A stretch of DNA of 64,000 nt from Brevibacillus dissolubilis (GCF_006170445.1 NZ_VCNA01000008.1:186001-250000); one strand, 5' to 3'. Positions 52,675 to 61,282 are shown, counted from the first letter of the stretch. Notes: a model not told the origin generated them from the letters alone. Translations and numbers: made by a program.

Positions 52675-53323
52675 ATGCGTTCCCCTCCATGGTTGTTGGT
52701 TTCTTCTTCATGCCTTGAATCAAGAGGTACGAAATCGGTGTATCAATCGCGGCAATCGCCGTCTTCACCAGATACTGAAAGCCGATCATCGAGATCAGTG
52801 CCTCACTAGGCATCGTGCCCGCGAAGGCAATCACGATAAAAATACTCGTATCAAGCAGCTGACTGATCGCCGTTGAGACGTTTTTGCGGAGCCAGAAGGA
52901 TTTCTCCCCGGTCTTGCGGCGAATCGCGTGGAACAGCTTCACGTCCACCATCTGTGCTACGAAATAAGAGAGCAGGCTCGCGACCACGATCCGAAGCGAT
53001 GAGGACATGATCCCCTCATATGACTCCTGCAGAGGCCAGAACGGTGCTGGCGGCAGGAAGATCGTCGCCTGAACGAATACAATCATCAGGAGATTGGCAA
53101 AAAAGCCTGCGTACACGACCTGCTTCGCATTTTTCTCTCCATATAACTCACTGATCGCATCAGTCAGCAGGTATGTCAGCGGATAACCGATAACCGCTGC
53201 CGGGAGAATCATGCCCCACACGCTGATCACCTTGGTCGAGACGATATTGGCTACGACCAGGAGCGTGATGAAGGCGGTCGACAGATATAAAAAGCGTCGA
53301 TCTATCTGAATGTGCTGGTCCAT
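52661..53323 (-). CDS. yhhQ: Queuosine precursor transporter
   Basis: Protein of 220 residues with six membrane segments of the YhhQ/VUT-1 family (FLYLSTAFITLLVVANIVSTKVISVWGM, YPLTYLLTDAISELYGEKNAKQVVYAGFFANLLM, DTSIFIVIAFAG). In E. coli YhhQ imports preQ0 and preQ1. It is the first gene of the operon, with GAGGTAG before the ATG, downstream of a leader of about 260 nt containing a candidate preQ1 aptamer and a terminator hairpin. Confidence 0.95.
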   Translation of the reverse strand: MDQHIQIDRRFLYLSTAFITLLVVANIVSTKVISVWGMILPAAVIGYPLTYLLTDAISELYGEKNAKQVVYAGFFANLLMIVFVQATIFLPPAPFWPLQESYEGIMSSSLRIVVASLLSYFVAQMVDVKLFHAIRRKTGEKSFWLRKNVSTAISQLLDTSIFIVIAFAGTMPSEALISMIGFQYLVKTAIAAIDTPISYLLIQGMKKKPTTMEGNAYGRV

Positions 53324-53371
53324 CTTGTTTCTACCTCACTTCTTTCTCTTGCCTGCATAACCCGCAAACCT

Positions 53372-53430
53372 AAAAAAACCACTCACCCGCCCCTGTATTC
53401 GCTAACAAACAGACAAGGGTGGAGAGTGGT
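53372..53430 (-). terminator. Leader terminator upstream of yhhQ
   Basis: On the minus strand ACCACTC pairs with GAGTGGT and ACCC with GGGT, followed by seven T, about 50 bp before the yhhQ start. It lies downstream of the operon's probable promoter and aptamer and so could serve as the expression platform. Confidence 0.7.
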
Positions 53431-53522
53431 TCTGCGCTTCATCACAATCACATGTAAGCAACACGAACTTGATCCATCAGCATGCATGGAAAAAATCCAT
53501 ACAGCCGGACGAATCCGCTCTT

Positions 53523-53565
53523 CCCTAGTTTTTATTAACGAGAGGAGGGTATTTCGAACTCTCGG
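53523..53565 (-). ncRNA. Candidate preQ1-I riboswitch aptamer
   Basis: On the minus strand CGAGAG pairs with CTCTCG around a 14-nt loop beginning TTCGAAATACCC, followed by the A-rich tail TTAATAAAAACTAGGG. The tail resembles that of known preQ1-I aptamers (in Thermoanaerobacter tengcongensis the corresponding tail is TTAACAAAACAAGG, recalled from the literature). AGGG in the tail can pair with CCCT in the loop to form the expected pseudoknot. Position and strand fit control of the queuosine operon. The loop departs from the strict consensus. Confidence 0.5.
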
Positions 53566-53589
53566 TCTATGCGGTTATGTACCTGTTAC

Positions 53590-53599
53590 ACTATATCAG
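53590..53599 (-). promoter_or_regulatory. Extended -10 promoter of the que operon
   Basis: On the minus strand TGATATAGT gives an extended -10 (TG-n-TATAGT). Transcription would start near 53583, about 20 nt before the candidate aptamer. The -35 is weak. Confidence 0.45.
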
Positions 53600-53693
53600 A
53601 TGGACTTGCTGTTGAGAAGCAGATTTTTTCACTTGGAAAAATATTCTTGGCGCAGGATGGAATCCATCCCTGCTACACATAAACATGCACACA

Positions 53694-53737
53694 AAAGACA
53701 GGTACTGCGCCATGTCCGACACAATCCCTGTCTTTTT
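53694..53737 (-). terminator. Terminator of the Ig-like exported protein gene
   Basis: AAAGACAGG (53694-53702) pairs with CCTGTCTTT (53727-53735). The T tract on the minus strand is short. Confidence 0.65.
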
Positions 53738-53753
53738 CCTTCATCTTATTTTA

Positions 53754-56120
53754 TTAATGTGGAAGGTACTTCGAATACGCAAAATGATAGAGGCTCGTCT
53801 CATTGCTGCTTACGCTGACACCGTTAGAGGTAACGCTGAGCGGGATCACGTCGTAATAGTGCATGCTGCTCCAGTTGTTGTACGAATAGACACCTACCGC
53901 TGGTGACAAGCCGCTAATAGGGATACTGAATCTCCCGTTGGCATCAGCCGTACCAGTCGCTTGGAAGGTGCGGTTATTCAGACGAACCGTCACACTTACC
54001 GTAACACTGGCATTGGCAGCTGGCTTACCCATCGTGTCATATGCTGTACCGATGACGGTGATATTGCGGTAGATGCGCCATTTGCGGCCTTGTCCGTAGT
54101 TGATATAACCCTGTACACCACCGTCTGTGTTGATCTGGCTGATGCTGACTGATTTGGCCTGTACGCCTTTGCGGGTGACGGAGATGGTGTAGGTTTTTGT
54201 ATTTCCATTCTGCGCGGTGACAGTGACGGTGATCAGGGTGGTGCCGACATTCAGATTGATCGGCTGGCTGGCCTGTCCATTGGTCACGGCTGTTCCATTG
54301 ACCGTGACGGTGGCGGTTTCATCAGCCAATACAGGTGTGACCGATACAGAGGTTACACCGTTATCTACACTCGTGGTGTAGCCCGTAACCGCACTTGCAA
54401 AAGCCGGACTCAGTGTACCTTGGCTCGTCGTGAGTCCCTTCAGATCGGCATTGTTGCTGATGATCGTCTTGGCTTCAGCGATATTGGAGAGTCGGGACTG
54501 GTTGCCCGCCTCATCTGTCGTTTTGAGTGCAAAATAATAGAGAATGTTGCCAGTAAGACCTTGTACGACCGTAGTCTGCTTGGTTCCTGCCTGAGCCGGG
54601 GCTGGTGCTGTGGTGACACGTGCTGCCTCGCTCCAGTTCTCCTCTGTGATCGGCTGGGTACTGTAACGGATGTCGTAAGTGGCAGCAGTACCCGTCATCT
54701 CGTCATCACCAGGCGCCGTCCAATTCAGAGTGACGGCAGAACCCGTCGCTCCCCCTGCGGTCAGATCAACGGTAGCCGCTGGTGCTGTCGTGTCTCCAAA
54801 CAGTATCGTAGTAGAACCACTGACACCGTTGGCGGTCGTTGCGGTGACCACAACGGACTCTGCTGTCTTGTCCGTCACCTGCACGACAGCCTGTCCGTTG
54901 ACATCGGTACGTACGGTTCCTGTCACCATCGCGTTCCCTGTCGCGTGAAGCGTGACATCCGCATTCGGTACAGGATTGCCATATTGATCCGTAATCGTCA
55001 TGCGGATGGTGGAGGCTTCTTCTGTAGTCGGATTGAGATTGTCCGCTTCCATAGCGACATGTGCCGGCTGATCTGCATGCAGCTCAACCGTGATCTGACC
55101 CTTGGCATCTCCTGATTGAGCCGTCAGGACGACATCCTGAACCTTGGTCGGTGCAACAAATTGGAAGGCAAACGCTCCATCCTCTGTCTGTTGCTCCTGT
55201 GGTGTCACCTGCCCTGCTGTTGCTGTGGCGGTGACGATCGTATCATTCTCGACTGGATTGTCATAGAGATCGTAGACCGTGCCGCTGAGTACCTCTGTTC
55301 CACCAACGACCAGAGGTGAAGCGGCTTCGAGTCGCAGATGATCCGGAAGACCTGCAATGAACTCGACACTGGCCTCTGCCGTCCGAGTATCGACTTCATC
55401 CTGATACTCTGTATCCTCAGAGATGACCTTCAGCGCAACCGTTTCTTTGACATGATCACTGACTTCAATGATCCCTTGGCCCTGATCATCGCTGTCCAGC
55501 TCCAGAGTGTCGGCTTGTACATTCACGCTTTCGCTCTCTATGTGCACGCGGGCATTGGCAGGCAATCCGTAGTCATCGGTCACTTTTACATGAAGCTCGG
55601 CGGTTTCTGTGACACGCACCTTGGATTGTGGCACATTCACTTCCAGATGGGTTGCTTCGTGTAAGGCCGAACCTGTCTCGAAGGAGTATGTAAACGTCGC
55701 ATTATTCGAACTATTTTGGTCATTTTGCATGTCTGCCTTGAGGCTGAGACTGACTGTGATGGTACTGTAGCGCGGCAAGGTACCCGGCTCGACTTGGATC
55801 ACCTGCTTTTGTTTGTCATAGCTGCTTGGTACAGCTTGTCCATTGATGCTAAGCTCATAAGCACCCCTCTCCAATTGATTGCGGAAACGGGCAAAATTCT
55901 TGTCTGCCGCATCCAAAGTCAGCTGGATGCTCGCATCTGGACGAACCCCTTCTGCTCCTGCCTGCGGGGTTACAGCGGCAATCGGGAGTCTGGTTTGATC
56001 TTCTTTGGCGTATTCAGCCGCAGCATAGACTGGTGCAGAATAGTAGGGGCTTAGGGTCGGGATACAGATGCTTGCAACCAACCCCATGACTAAAGTCGTG
56101 TGTTTCAATCTTTTTTTCAC
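53754..56120 (-). CDS. Exported multi-domain Ig-like/FN3 protein
   Basis: Protein of 788 residues with a signal peptide (MKKRLKHTTLVMGLVASICIPTL...VYAAA). Domain reading: Big_5/SbsA-like Ig (about 45-150, TPQAGAEGVRPDASIQLTLD), three invasin/Big_1-like Ig domains (about 155-445, VTDDYGLPANARV, VYDLYDNPVENDTIV, TDQYGNPVPNADVTL), an FN3-type domain (about 450-555, VTLNWTAPGDD), a cadherin-like beta-sandwich (about 558-650, LSPAFASAVTGYTTSVD) and a C-terminal carboxypeptidase-regulatory-like domain (GRFSIPISGL). No LPXTG or SLH anchor. Surface adhesion or scaffold role is inferred. Confidence 0.85.
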   Translation of the reverse strand: MKKRLKHTTLVMGLVASICIPTLSPYYSAPVYAAAEYAKEDQTRLPIAAVTPQAGAEGVRPDASIQLTLDAADKNFARFRNQLERGAYELSINGQAVPSSYDKQKQVIQVEPGTLPRYSTITVSLSLKADMQNDQNSSNNATFTYSFETGSALHEATHLEVNVPQSKVRVTETAELHVKVTDDYGLPANARVHIESESVNVQADTLELDSDDQGQGIIEVSDHVKETVALKVISEDTEYQDEVDTRTAEASVEFIAGLPDHLRLEAASPLVVGGTEVLSGTVYDLYDNPVENDTIVTATATAGQVTPQEQQTEDGAFAFQFVAPTKVQDVVLTAQSGDAKGQITVELHADQPAHVAMEADNLNPTTEEASTIRMTITDQYGNPVPNADVTLHATGNAMVTGTVRTDVNGQAVVQVTDKTAESVVVTATTANGVSGSTTILFGDTTAPAATVDLTAGGATGSAVTLNWTAPGDDEMTGTAATYDIRYSTQPITEENWSEAARVTTAPAPAQAGTKQTTVVQGLTGNILYYFALKTTDEAGNQSRLSNIAEAKTIISNNADLKGLTTSQGTLSPAFASAVTGYTTSVDNGVTSVSVTPVLADETATVTVNGTAVTNGQASQPINLNVGTTLITVTVTAQNGNTKTYTISVTRKGVQAKSVSISQINTDGGVQGYINYGQGRKWRIYRNITVIGTAYDTMGKPAANASVTVSVTVRLNNRTFQATGTADANGRFSIPISGLSPAVGVYSYNNWSSMHYYDVIPLSVTSNGVSVSSNETSLYHFAYSKYLPH

Positions 56121-56224
56121 ATTTTCTCCTCCTTATGATATATGTATAAAGTTATGGAATACTCCTATTTTACCATAAATTTTATATATCAGATGTAAAT
56201 ATTGAATAAATTTACCTACTCGTC

Positions 56225-56262
56225 AATAAATAAACACTGTGCCCAAGTAGACACAGTGCCTA
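56225..56262 (-). terminator. Terminator of the small YjcZ-like gene
   Basis: CACTGTG (56235-56241) pairs with CACAGTG (56252-56258). On the minus strand TTTATTTATT follows. Confidence 0.7.
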
Positions 56263-56321
56263 TTTCCTATCACCCATGATTTGGTCATAACGATAACAGA
56301 TAACGTCGAGCATACCTTCGA

Positions 56322-56420
56322 TTAGTCGTCGAAGAATACGCTAATCAAGAACAGGATGATAATGATCCAGATGATGCTCTCGAATCCGTCCCCAAAGAAT
56401 CCCTTATGGCCACGGCTCAT
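56322..56420 (-). CDS. YjcZ-like small membrane peptide, 32 residues
   Basis: An ATG at 56420 preceded by GAGGGGG at 8 nt encodes MSRGHKGFFGDGFESIIW then IIIILFLISVFFDD. A short Gly/Phe-rich head followed by one hydrophobic helix is the pattern of YjcZ-type sporulation peptides and similar tiny membrane proteins of Bacillota. The terminator downstream supports a real gene. The family assignment is tentative. Confidence 0.6.
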   Translation of the reverse strand: MSRGHKGFFGDGFESIIWIIIILFLISVFFDD

Positions 56421-56511
56421 GGCTCATACCCCCTCTCAATCGCTACTAACAAACTATGTGGGTATGAGCATGCGTGTATGGACACCTGTTCTTATTTGCA
56501 TAAAAAAGGGC

Positions 56512-56580
56512 AAAAAAATAAACCATCCGGGGGAACATGCTCTTGTCCATGATACAGGCAAGCTGTTCCCCGGTGGTTTC
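56512..56580 (-). terminator. Terminator of the maltodextrin importer operon
   Basis: On the minus strand AAACCACCGGGGAACA pairs with TGTTCCCCCGGATGGTTT around a loop of about 26 nt, followed by ATTTTTTT. Confidence 0.82.
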
Positions 56581-56636
56581 TCTCCAGGTTCTCTCTCGTT
56601 TTCTCTATCTGAGTGCTGTCCGTATTGCGATGACCC

Positions 56637-57473
56637 TTATCCTTTGGTTCCGCCTGAAGTAAGGCCAGAGATGAGGAAGCGTTGGGCCAGCAAGAATACG
56701 ATCAGGATAGGCAAGGTTACGATAATCGCACCAGCGGACATGTAGTGCCAGTCAGTACGGAACTGGTTGACGAACTGCTGCAGACCGATTGGCAGGGTAT
56801 ACATGCTCTCGGTAGTCATGAACGTCAGGGCGATCAGGAACTCATTCCAAGCCGTTATGAACGAAAAGAATGCAGTGATCGCAAGACCAGGCAACGCCAA
56901 CGGCAATACGATACGCCAGAACGTGCCAAACGGTGACAGACCATCTACACGGGCTGCTTCTTCCAGCTCATATGGAATCGTATCGAAGAAGTTTTTCAGC
57001 ATCATCACGCAGAAAGGTACCGCGACTGTAGAATACGCGAGAATCAGACCGAGATAGCTGTTGAGCAGACCCATGCTGTCAACGATTTTGTACAGCGGAA
57101 TAACCAAAAGCGACCCTGGAAACATCTGGGTCAGCAGGAAGCTGTAGTTGACCATGTTTTTCCCGATAAATTTGAAACGGGACAACGCATACGCCGCTGT
57201 GGCAGACAAAAACACACCTAAAATCGTGGTCAACACCGCAATAATGACACTGTTCGTCAGCCAGGTCAGGAACATCCCGTTATTGGCGGTAAGCACATGT
57301 TCATAGTTGCTTGTGGTGAATTCATTGGGGATAAAATTGATATCGGTTGAGCCAGCGAAGATCTCTTGTTCCGTCTTGAAGCTGGTGGACAGAATCCAGA
57401 CAACCGGACCGACAGCGATGATTGAGGCGATAACCAACAGAACGTGTACCCACCAATTTTTCGCTTTGCCCAT
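56637..57473 (-). CDS. Maltodextrin-type ABC transporter permease (MalG-like)
   Basis: Protein of 278 residues with six membrane segments. The EAA loop that docks the ATPase reads EEAARVDGLSPFGTFWRIVLPLALPGLA. The N-terminal VLLVIASIIAVGPVVWILSTSFKT and C-terminal QRFLISGLTSGGTKG match MalG/MdxG-type permeases. Its ATG overlaps the stop of the partner permease by one base (TAATG), ensuring equal synthesis. It forms the membrane channel for a sugar taken up by the binding protein at 58513-59799. Confidence 0.93.
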   Translation of the reverse strand: MGKAKNWWVHVLLVIASIIAVGPVVWILSTSFKTEQEIFAGSTDINFIPNEFTTSNYEHVLTANNGMFLTWLTNSVIIAVLTTILGVFLSATAAYALSRFKFIGKNMVNYSFLLTQMFPGSLLVIPLYKIVDSMGLLNSYLGLILAYSTVAVPFCVMMLKNFFDTIPYELEEAARVDGLSPFGTFWRIVLPLALPGLAITAFFSFITAWNEFLIALTFMTTESMYTLPIGLQQFVNQFRTDWHYMSAGAIIVTLPILIVFLLAQRFLISGLTSGGTKG

Positions 57474-58390
57474 TAGTAGTAAACCCCCTCGTTGCTGTTT
57501 GCCTTGGTCATTTTGCTATGGAAAATGGAGAAGACGACCAAGAAGGAGAGAATCACAACACCATAGGTGGATGCCACACCGAAGTTCCAGTTCTGGAAGG
57601 CTTCACGGTACGCATAGGTGACGAGAATCTCCGTAGAACGGACAGGGCCGCCACGAGTAACGAGATAGATGATGTTAAACATATTGAAGGTCCAGATGAC
57701 ACCAAGCATAGTCGCCGTAGCCGCTACCGGACGTAAAAGCGGCAGGGTGATATTCCAGAATTGCTGGAAGGCAGATGCCCCGTCTACTTTTGCCGCCTCG
57801 TACAGGGAGGTCGGGATGGACTGCATACCGCCGAGCAGTGTTACCATCATGAAGGGAACCCCTACCCAGACGTTGACGATGATGACAGAGGTCATCGCCC
57901 AGAAGCTGTCACCCAGCCATGGAATGGTTGGCAGGCTGAGCTTAGTCAGTAACAGGTTTAAGAGACCGTATTTTTCGTTGTACATCCAAGTCCAAGAGAA
58001 CGCGCTGACGAAGGAAGGCACGGCCCAAGGAACCATCAGAAGCATACGGTAAATCCCGCGGCCCTTGATCTCACGGTTCAGCAGAAGTGCAAGCCCCAGC
58101 CCAATCACAAAGTGGAAAAATACGTTGACGAACGTCCAGATCATGGTCTGGATCAACACGTCACGGAACACAGACTCAGGTGCGGCAATCGATGCAAACA
58201 GATCTGTATAGTTTTTGAACCCGATGAACTCCCAGGTCGGTGGTGCAAATTTACTGCCCATGTTGTATTGTCCCATGTCGGTGAAGCTGTACATGACGCC
58301 TTGGATGAGCGGATAGAACACCAGCAGGGCCATCACGATGATAACAGGAGCAAGGAACATGTAAGCGATCCATGTATGGTTGCGATTCAC
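57473..58390 (-). CDS. Maltodextrin-type ABC transporter permease (MalF-like)
   Basis: Protein of 305 residues, six membrane segments, without the long extra periplasmic domain of E. coli MalF, as usual in Gram-positives. The EAA loop reads YEAAKVDGASAFQQFWNITLPLLRPV. The opening AYMFLAPVIIVMALLVFYPLIQGVMYSFTD is typical. The binding-protein gene lies about 120 bp upstream. No ATP-binding subunit is encoded in this operon. Confidence 0.93.
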   Translation of the reverse strand: MNRNHTWIAYMFLAPVIIVMALLVFYPLIQGVMYSFTDMGQYNMGSKFAPPTWEFIGFKNYTDLFASIAAPESVFRDVLIQTMIWTFVNVFFHFVIGLGLALLLNREIKGRGIYRMLLMVPWAVPSFVSAFSWTWMYNEKYGLLNLLLTKLSLPTIPWLGDSFWAMTSVIIVNVWVGVPFMMVTLLGGMQSIPTSLYEAAKVDGASAFQQFWNITLPLLRPVAATATMLGVIWTFNMFNIIYLVTRGGPVRSTEILVTYAYREAFQNWNFGVASTYGVVILSFLVVFSIFHSKMTKANSNEGVYY

Positions 58391-58512
58391 GCTTGACTCG
58401 CCTCCTTTTTTCTTGAAAATTTTGTAAATTACTTTTATTCGCTGAAATGGAGAGAAGGGTAGAGAAGCCTGTGGCCTCTCCCCCTACTCTCCTGCTTATG
58501 GGTTACGACTGA

Positions 58513-59799
58513 TTACTTTTTGAGAAGTTGTGCCCAAGCTTGTGCTACAGAATCGAGCGCTTGCTGCGCGGATTTTTCGCCTTTGAAGAACGCTTGGAAT
58601 TCTGGAGTGAATGCAGTGTAGATTTGGCCGCCTTCTGGAATAACTGGACGGTTGGTTGCATTCTCGATGACTGGTTTGTAATCAGAGATGATGCGGTTGC
58701 TCTTCACGTCGTCCAGCTCGTAAGCGGACTTACGGGTTGGCAGAAGACCATTTCTCACAGCGAATTTCGCTTGGTTTTCTTTGGCGTTGATGAACTCGAT
58801 TACTTTATAGGAAGCATCCTTCACTTTGGAACCAGCGTAGATGACATAACCGTGACCACCTACAGGAGAACCGGTTTTGCCTTCTGGACCTGCTGGGATT
58901 GGTGCGATCCCGAAGTTGTTCTGATCTTTGAACTGCTCCCCTTTGAGGATGTCAGCAGTTGCCCATGGACCGTTGAGTACCATTGCCGCACGGCCGGTTT
59001 GGAATGCTTTCATTTGGTTGCTGTATTCGTTGGTTGCGTCGAATTCATTCGGGAATACCTTGTCTACGTCGCGCAGTTCTTTGAGGAACTCAAGACCTTT
59101 GACAGAACCTGGAGTGTTGATCAGGATTTCTTTGTTGTCATCGATCAGGCCGCCGCCGAATGCCCACATGAATGGTTGGAACCAGTACGCATCGGTTACA
59201 CGGTAGTAGAAGCCCCATTTGTCTTCAGCAGGTTTGGAGAGCGCTTTTGCCACGGTGCGGAACTCTTCCATGGTTTTTGGCGGTTCGTTGAAGCCTGCGT
59301 CAGCAAGCAGCTTTTTGTTATAGAGAAGAGCAAGCGCATCGGTTACTTGTGGAACAGACCAAGTCTTGTCGTTCCATTTGGAGTAACGAAGCGGTGCATC
59401 GAGGAAATCGTCTTGATCTTTGAAATAGTTATCCAATGGTTCCAAGAGACCGAGTGCTGCGAACTCAGGAGTCCAGGCGATCTCAGAACGGAGGATGTCC
59501 GGGCCGTTACCAGCTTGTGCAGCGGTACGGAATTTGTTTTGTGCACCCTCGAATGGAATGGTTTCGAGCTGTACTTTGATGTCTGGATTTGCTTTTTCGA
59601 ATTCTCCGATGATTTCTTTCATGGTGACGGTTTCTTCTGGGTTCATCGTGCTCCAGAAGGTTACTTTTACAGGACCGCCTGCTGCTTGTTCGCCGCCTTG
59701 TTCAGCCGCCGGAGCTGCGCCATTGGAACCGCAACCTGCGAGAATGCTGCCGAACAGAGCCATGGTAGCTACCACGTTGAAAGTCTTTTTCATGTTCAT
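58513..59799 (-). CDS. Maltodextrin-type solute-binding lipoprotein (MalE-like)
   Basis: Protein of 428 residues. The signal ends in the lipobox LAGC with Cys23 as lipidation site, so it is tethered outside the membrane. Motifs VKVTFWSTMNPEE, FEGAQNKFRTAAQAGNGPDILRSEIAW, GRAAMVLNGPWA and GFNEPPKTMEEFRTVAKAL are those of family 1 maltose/maltodextrin-binding proteins. GAAAGGGG precedes the ATG. Operator-like sites at 59885, 59934, 60010 and 60132 lie upstream; neighbouring enzymes make alpha-glucans the likely ligand. Confidence 0.92.
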   Translation of the reverse strand: MNMKKTFNVVATMALFGSILAGCGSNGAAPAAEQGGEQAAGGPVKVTFWSTMNPEETVTMKEIIGEFEKANPDIKVQLETIPFEGAQNKFRTAAQAGNGPDILRSEIAWTPEFAALGLLEPLDNYFKDQDDFLDAPLRYSKWNDKTWSVPQVTDALALLYNKKLLADAGFNEPPKTMEEFRTVAKALSKPAEDKWGFYYRVTDAYWFQPFMWAFGGGLIDDNKEILINTPGSVKGLEFLKELRDVDKVFPNEFDATNEYSNQMKAFQTGRAAMVLNGPWATADILKGEQFKDQNNFGIAPIPAGPEGKTGSPVGGHGYVIYAGSKVKDASYKVIEFINAKENQAKFAVRNGLLPTRKSAYELDDVKSNRIISDYKPVIENATNRPVIPEGGQIYTAFTPEFQAFFKGEKSAQQALDSVAQAWAQLLKK

Positions 59800-59884
59800 G
59801 AGTCAAACCCCTTTCTCTACTTGGTGAGATCAATCTCGTAATGGAAAGCACGCTGGTTCACCCTGATTATTCCGAGCTGCATGA

Positions 59885-59898
59885 TGCAAACGGTTGCA
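59885..59898. promoter_or_regulatory. LacI-family operator-like site 1
   Basis: TGCAAACGGTTGCA, a near-palindrome with a central CG, 86 bp upstream of the binding-protein gene. It fits the operator type of LacI/MalR/CcpA regulators. Confidence 0.6.
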
Positions 59899-59933
59899 CA
59901 AATCCTCTAAAAATATTCGGGAGTGACAATCGC

Positions 59934-59945
59934 GCAAACGTTTTC
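59934..59945. promoter_or_regulatory. LacI-family operator-like site 2
   Basis: GCAAACGTTTTC, sharing the AAACGTTT core, 50 bp from site 1. It probably lies in or near the promoter of the importer operon. Confidence 0.55.
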
Positions 59946-60009
59946 ACGAATAAGAGAAGAACAAACGCCCTTTGATTAACTTTATCCTACACTACATTTT
60001 CAAATTAGG

Positions 60010-60022
60010 AAACCGTTTGCAT
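60010..60022. promoter_or_regulatory. LacI-family operator-like site 3
   Basis: AAACCGTTTGCAT, the same core as sites 1 and 2, about 210 bp upstream of the importer start. Confidence 0.5.
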
Positions 60023-60131
60023 TGAACGAAAATCGGCTTTTATTCTTGTTTATTCTTCTTTATCTCTCACTATCTGCTTATTAGTCTGATTTTCTTTAAA
60101 TATCTTGGATTTATATCTTTTCATAAAATAC

Positions 60132-60146
60132 TTGAAAACGTTATCA
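60132..60146. promoter_or_regulatory. CcpA cre-like site in the importer/regulator intergenic region
   Basis: TTGAAAACGTTATCA fits WTGNAANCGNWNNCW at every defined position. It lies between the divergent importer and LacI-type genes. Confidence 0.6.
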
Positions 60147-60215
60147 TATGCCGTATGAATTTTCATAAAATCGCTTCAATAGGTTTACAAGCCTGTTATT
60201 TTTCACTATGATGAA

Positions 60216-60231
60216 GAAAAAACGTTTGCAC
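60216..60231. promoter_or_regulatory. Operator-like site next to the LacI-type regulator start
   Basis: GAAAAAACGTTTGCAC lies 25 bp upstream of the regulator's start codon, a position suited to autorepression. Confidence 0.55.
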
Positions 60232-60256
60232 TTGCGCGGTTTGGGAGGTACTTTAC

Positions 60257-61282
60257 ATGTCATCTGCTACCATTAAAGACGTGGCAAAGCTTGCCGGGGT
60301 CTCTCCTTCTACGGTGTCACGTGTGCTGTCCCAACATCCCAAAATCAGTCCTGCTACCGTCCGCAAGGTAAAAGAAGCGATGGAGACACTCGGTTATCAC
60401 CCGAACATCATGGCGAAAAGTCTCGTATCCAAAAGCACCCAGACGCTTGGGCTGGTTTTACCCCGTTCCGCTGAAGAGTTGTTTATCAATCCCTTCTTTT
60501 CGGAAGTACTGCGTGGGATGCTGGCATATGCCAACACGGCTAAATATGACCTGTTGATGTCTTCGGCTCATTCACAGCAAGAAGAATTGGAAGCGGTTAA
60601 CCGAATGGTGATGGGGCGTCGCGTCGATGGGATCATCCTGATGGCTCCCCGAAAATCAGACCCGATTGTCGACCGGCTGCGAGAGCATGACTTTCCGTTC
60701 GTTCTATTAGGACGTTCGGTTGATTATGATGATGTGCTGTGTGTCAACAACGACAACAGGAAAGCAGCCTATGACGCAACCAATCATCTAATTGAACAAG
60801 GTCATACCCGCATCGGTTATGTGAGCGGCCCGCCTGATCTGGTCGTCTCTGAGGACCGTCTGGCTGGATATCGGGAAGCGCTTGCAGAAGCGAATCTCCC
60901 CTGCAACCGCGAATGGCTCGTCGGTACAGAGATACTGGAGAAAAGCGGCTTTCATGCGATCTCTCTGGTGATGAATCTGCCGGAGCGGCCGACTGCTTTT
61001 GTCATCGCAGACGATGTGGTGGCGTTCGGATTGATCCGGGAGCTGTACCAGGCTGGACTCTCTGTTCCGCAGGATGTCTCTATCGTCAGCTTCAACAATA
61101 TCGTGATGTCAGAATTGAGCAATCCGCCGATCAGTACGATTGACATCGGCATCTATCACCTCGGTTATCTCACGGTTCAACAGTTGATCCGTAAAATATC
61201 AGGTGAAGCCATTACGCAACCACAGATTACGGTTCCACACCGATTGATCGTCCGCGGTTCATCAGTTCGATCTCATAAGTAA
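60257..61282 (+). CDS. LacI-family regulator of maltodextrin genes (MalR-like)
   Basis: Protein of 341 residues from the ATG at 60257, with GGGAGG upstream. Residues 1-55 are the LacI helix-turn-helix and hinge (ATIKDVAKLAGVSPSTVSRVLSQHPKISPATVRKVKEAME). Residues 60-341 form the periplasmic-binding-like effector domain (VDGIILMAPR, GHTRIGYVSGPPDLVVSEDRLAGYREAL). It stands between the divergent importer operon and the GH15 gene and is surrounded by six or seven operator-like sites, so it most likely represses both. Effector probably maltose or a maltodextrin. Confidence 0.9.
   Translation: MSSATIKDVAKLAGVSPSTVSRVLSQHPKISPATVRKVKEAMETLGYHPNIMAKSLVSKSTQTLGLVLPRSAEELFINPFFSEVLRGMLAYANTAKYDLLMSSAHSQQEELEAVNRMVMGRRVDGIILMAPRKSDPIVDRLREHDFPFVLLGRSVDYDDVLCVNNDNRKAAYDATNHLIEQGHTRIGYVSGPPDLVVSEDRLAGYREALAEANLPCNREWLVGTEILEKSGFHAISLVMNLPERPTAFVIADDVVAFGLIRELYQAGLSVPQDVSIVSFNNIVMSELSNPPISTIDIGIYHLGYLTVQQLIRKISGEAITQPQITVPHRLIVRGSSVRSHK

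Noticed and set aside
53535-53610. Degenerate tRNA on the minus strand
   Set aside because: TTCGAA and a GTGT/ACAT D-arm-like stem are present, but there is no acceptor stem or anticodon arm; the riboswitch reading explains the segment better.
53312-53818. 168-codon plus-strand frame across the que leader
   Set aside because: It covers the leader, aptamer candidate and a terminator on the other strand; no ribosome site and no conserved features.
58528-59841. 437-codon plus-strand frame opposite the binding lipoprotein
   Set aside because: Antisense shadow; Phe/Cys-rich without domains, and the lipoprotein is clear on the minus strand.
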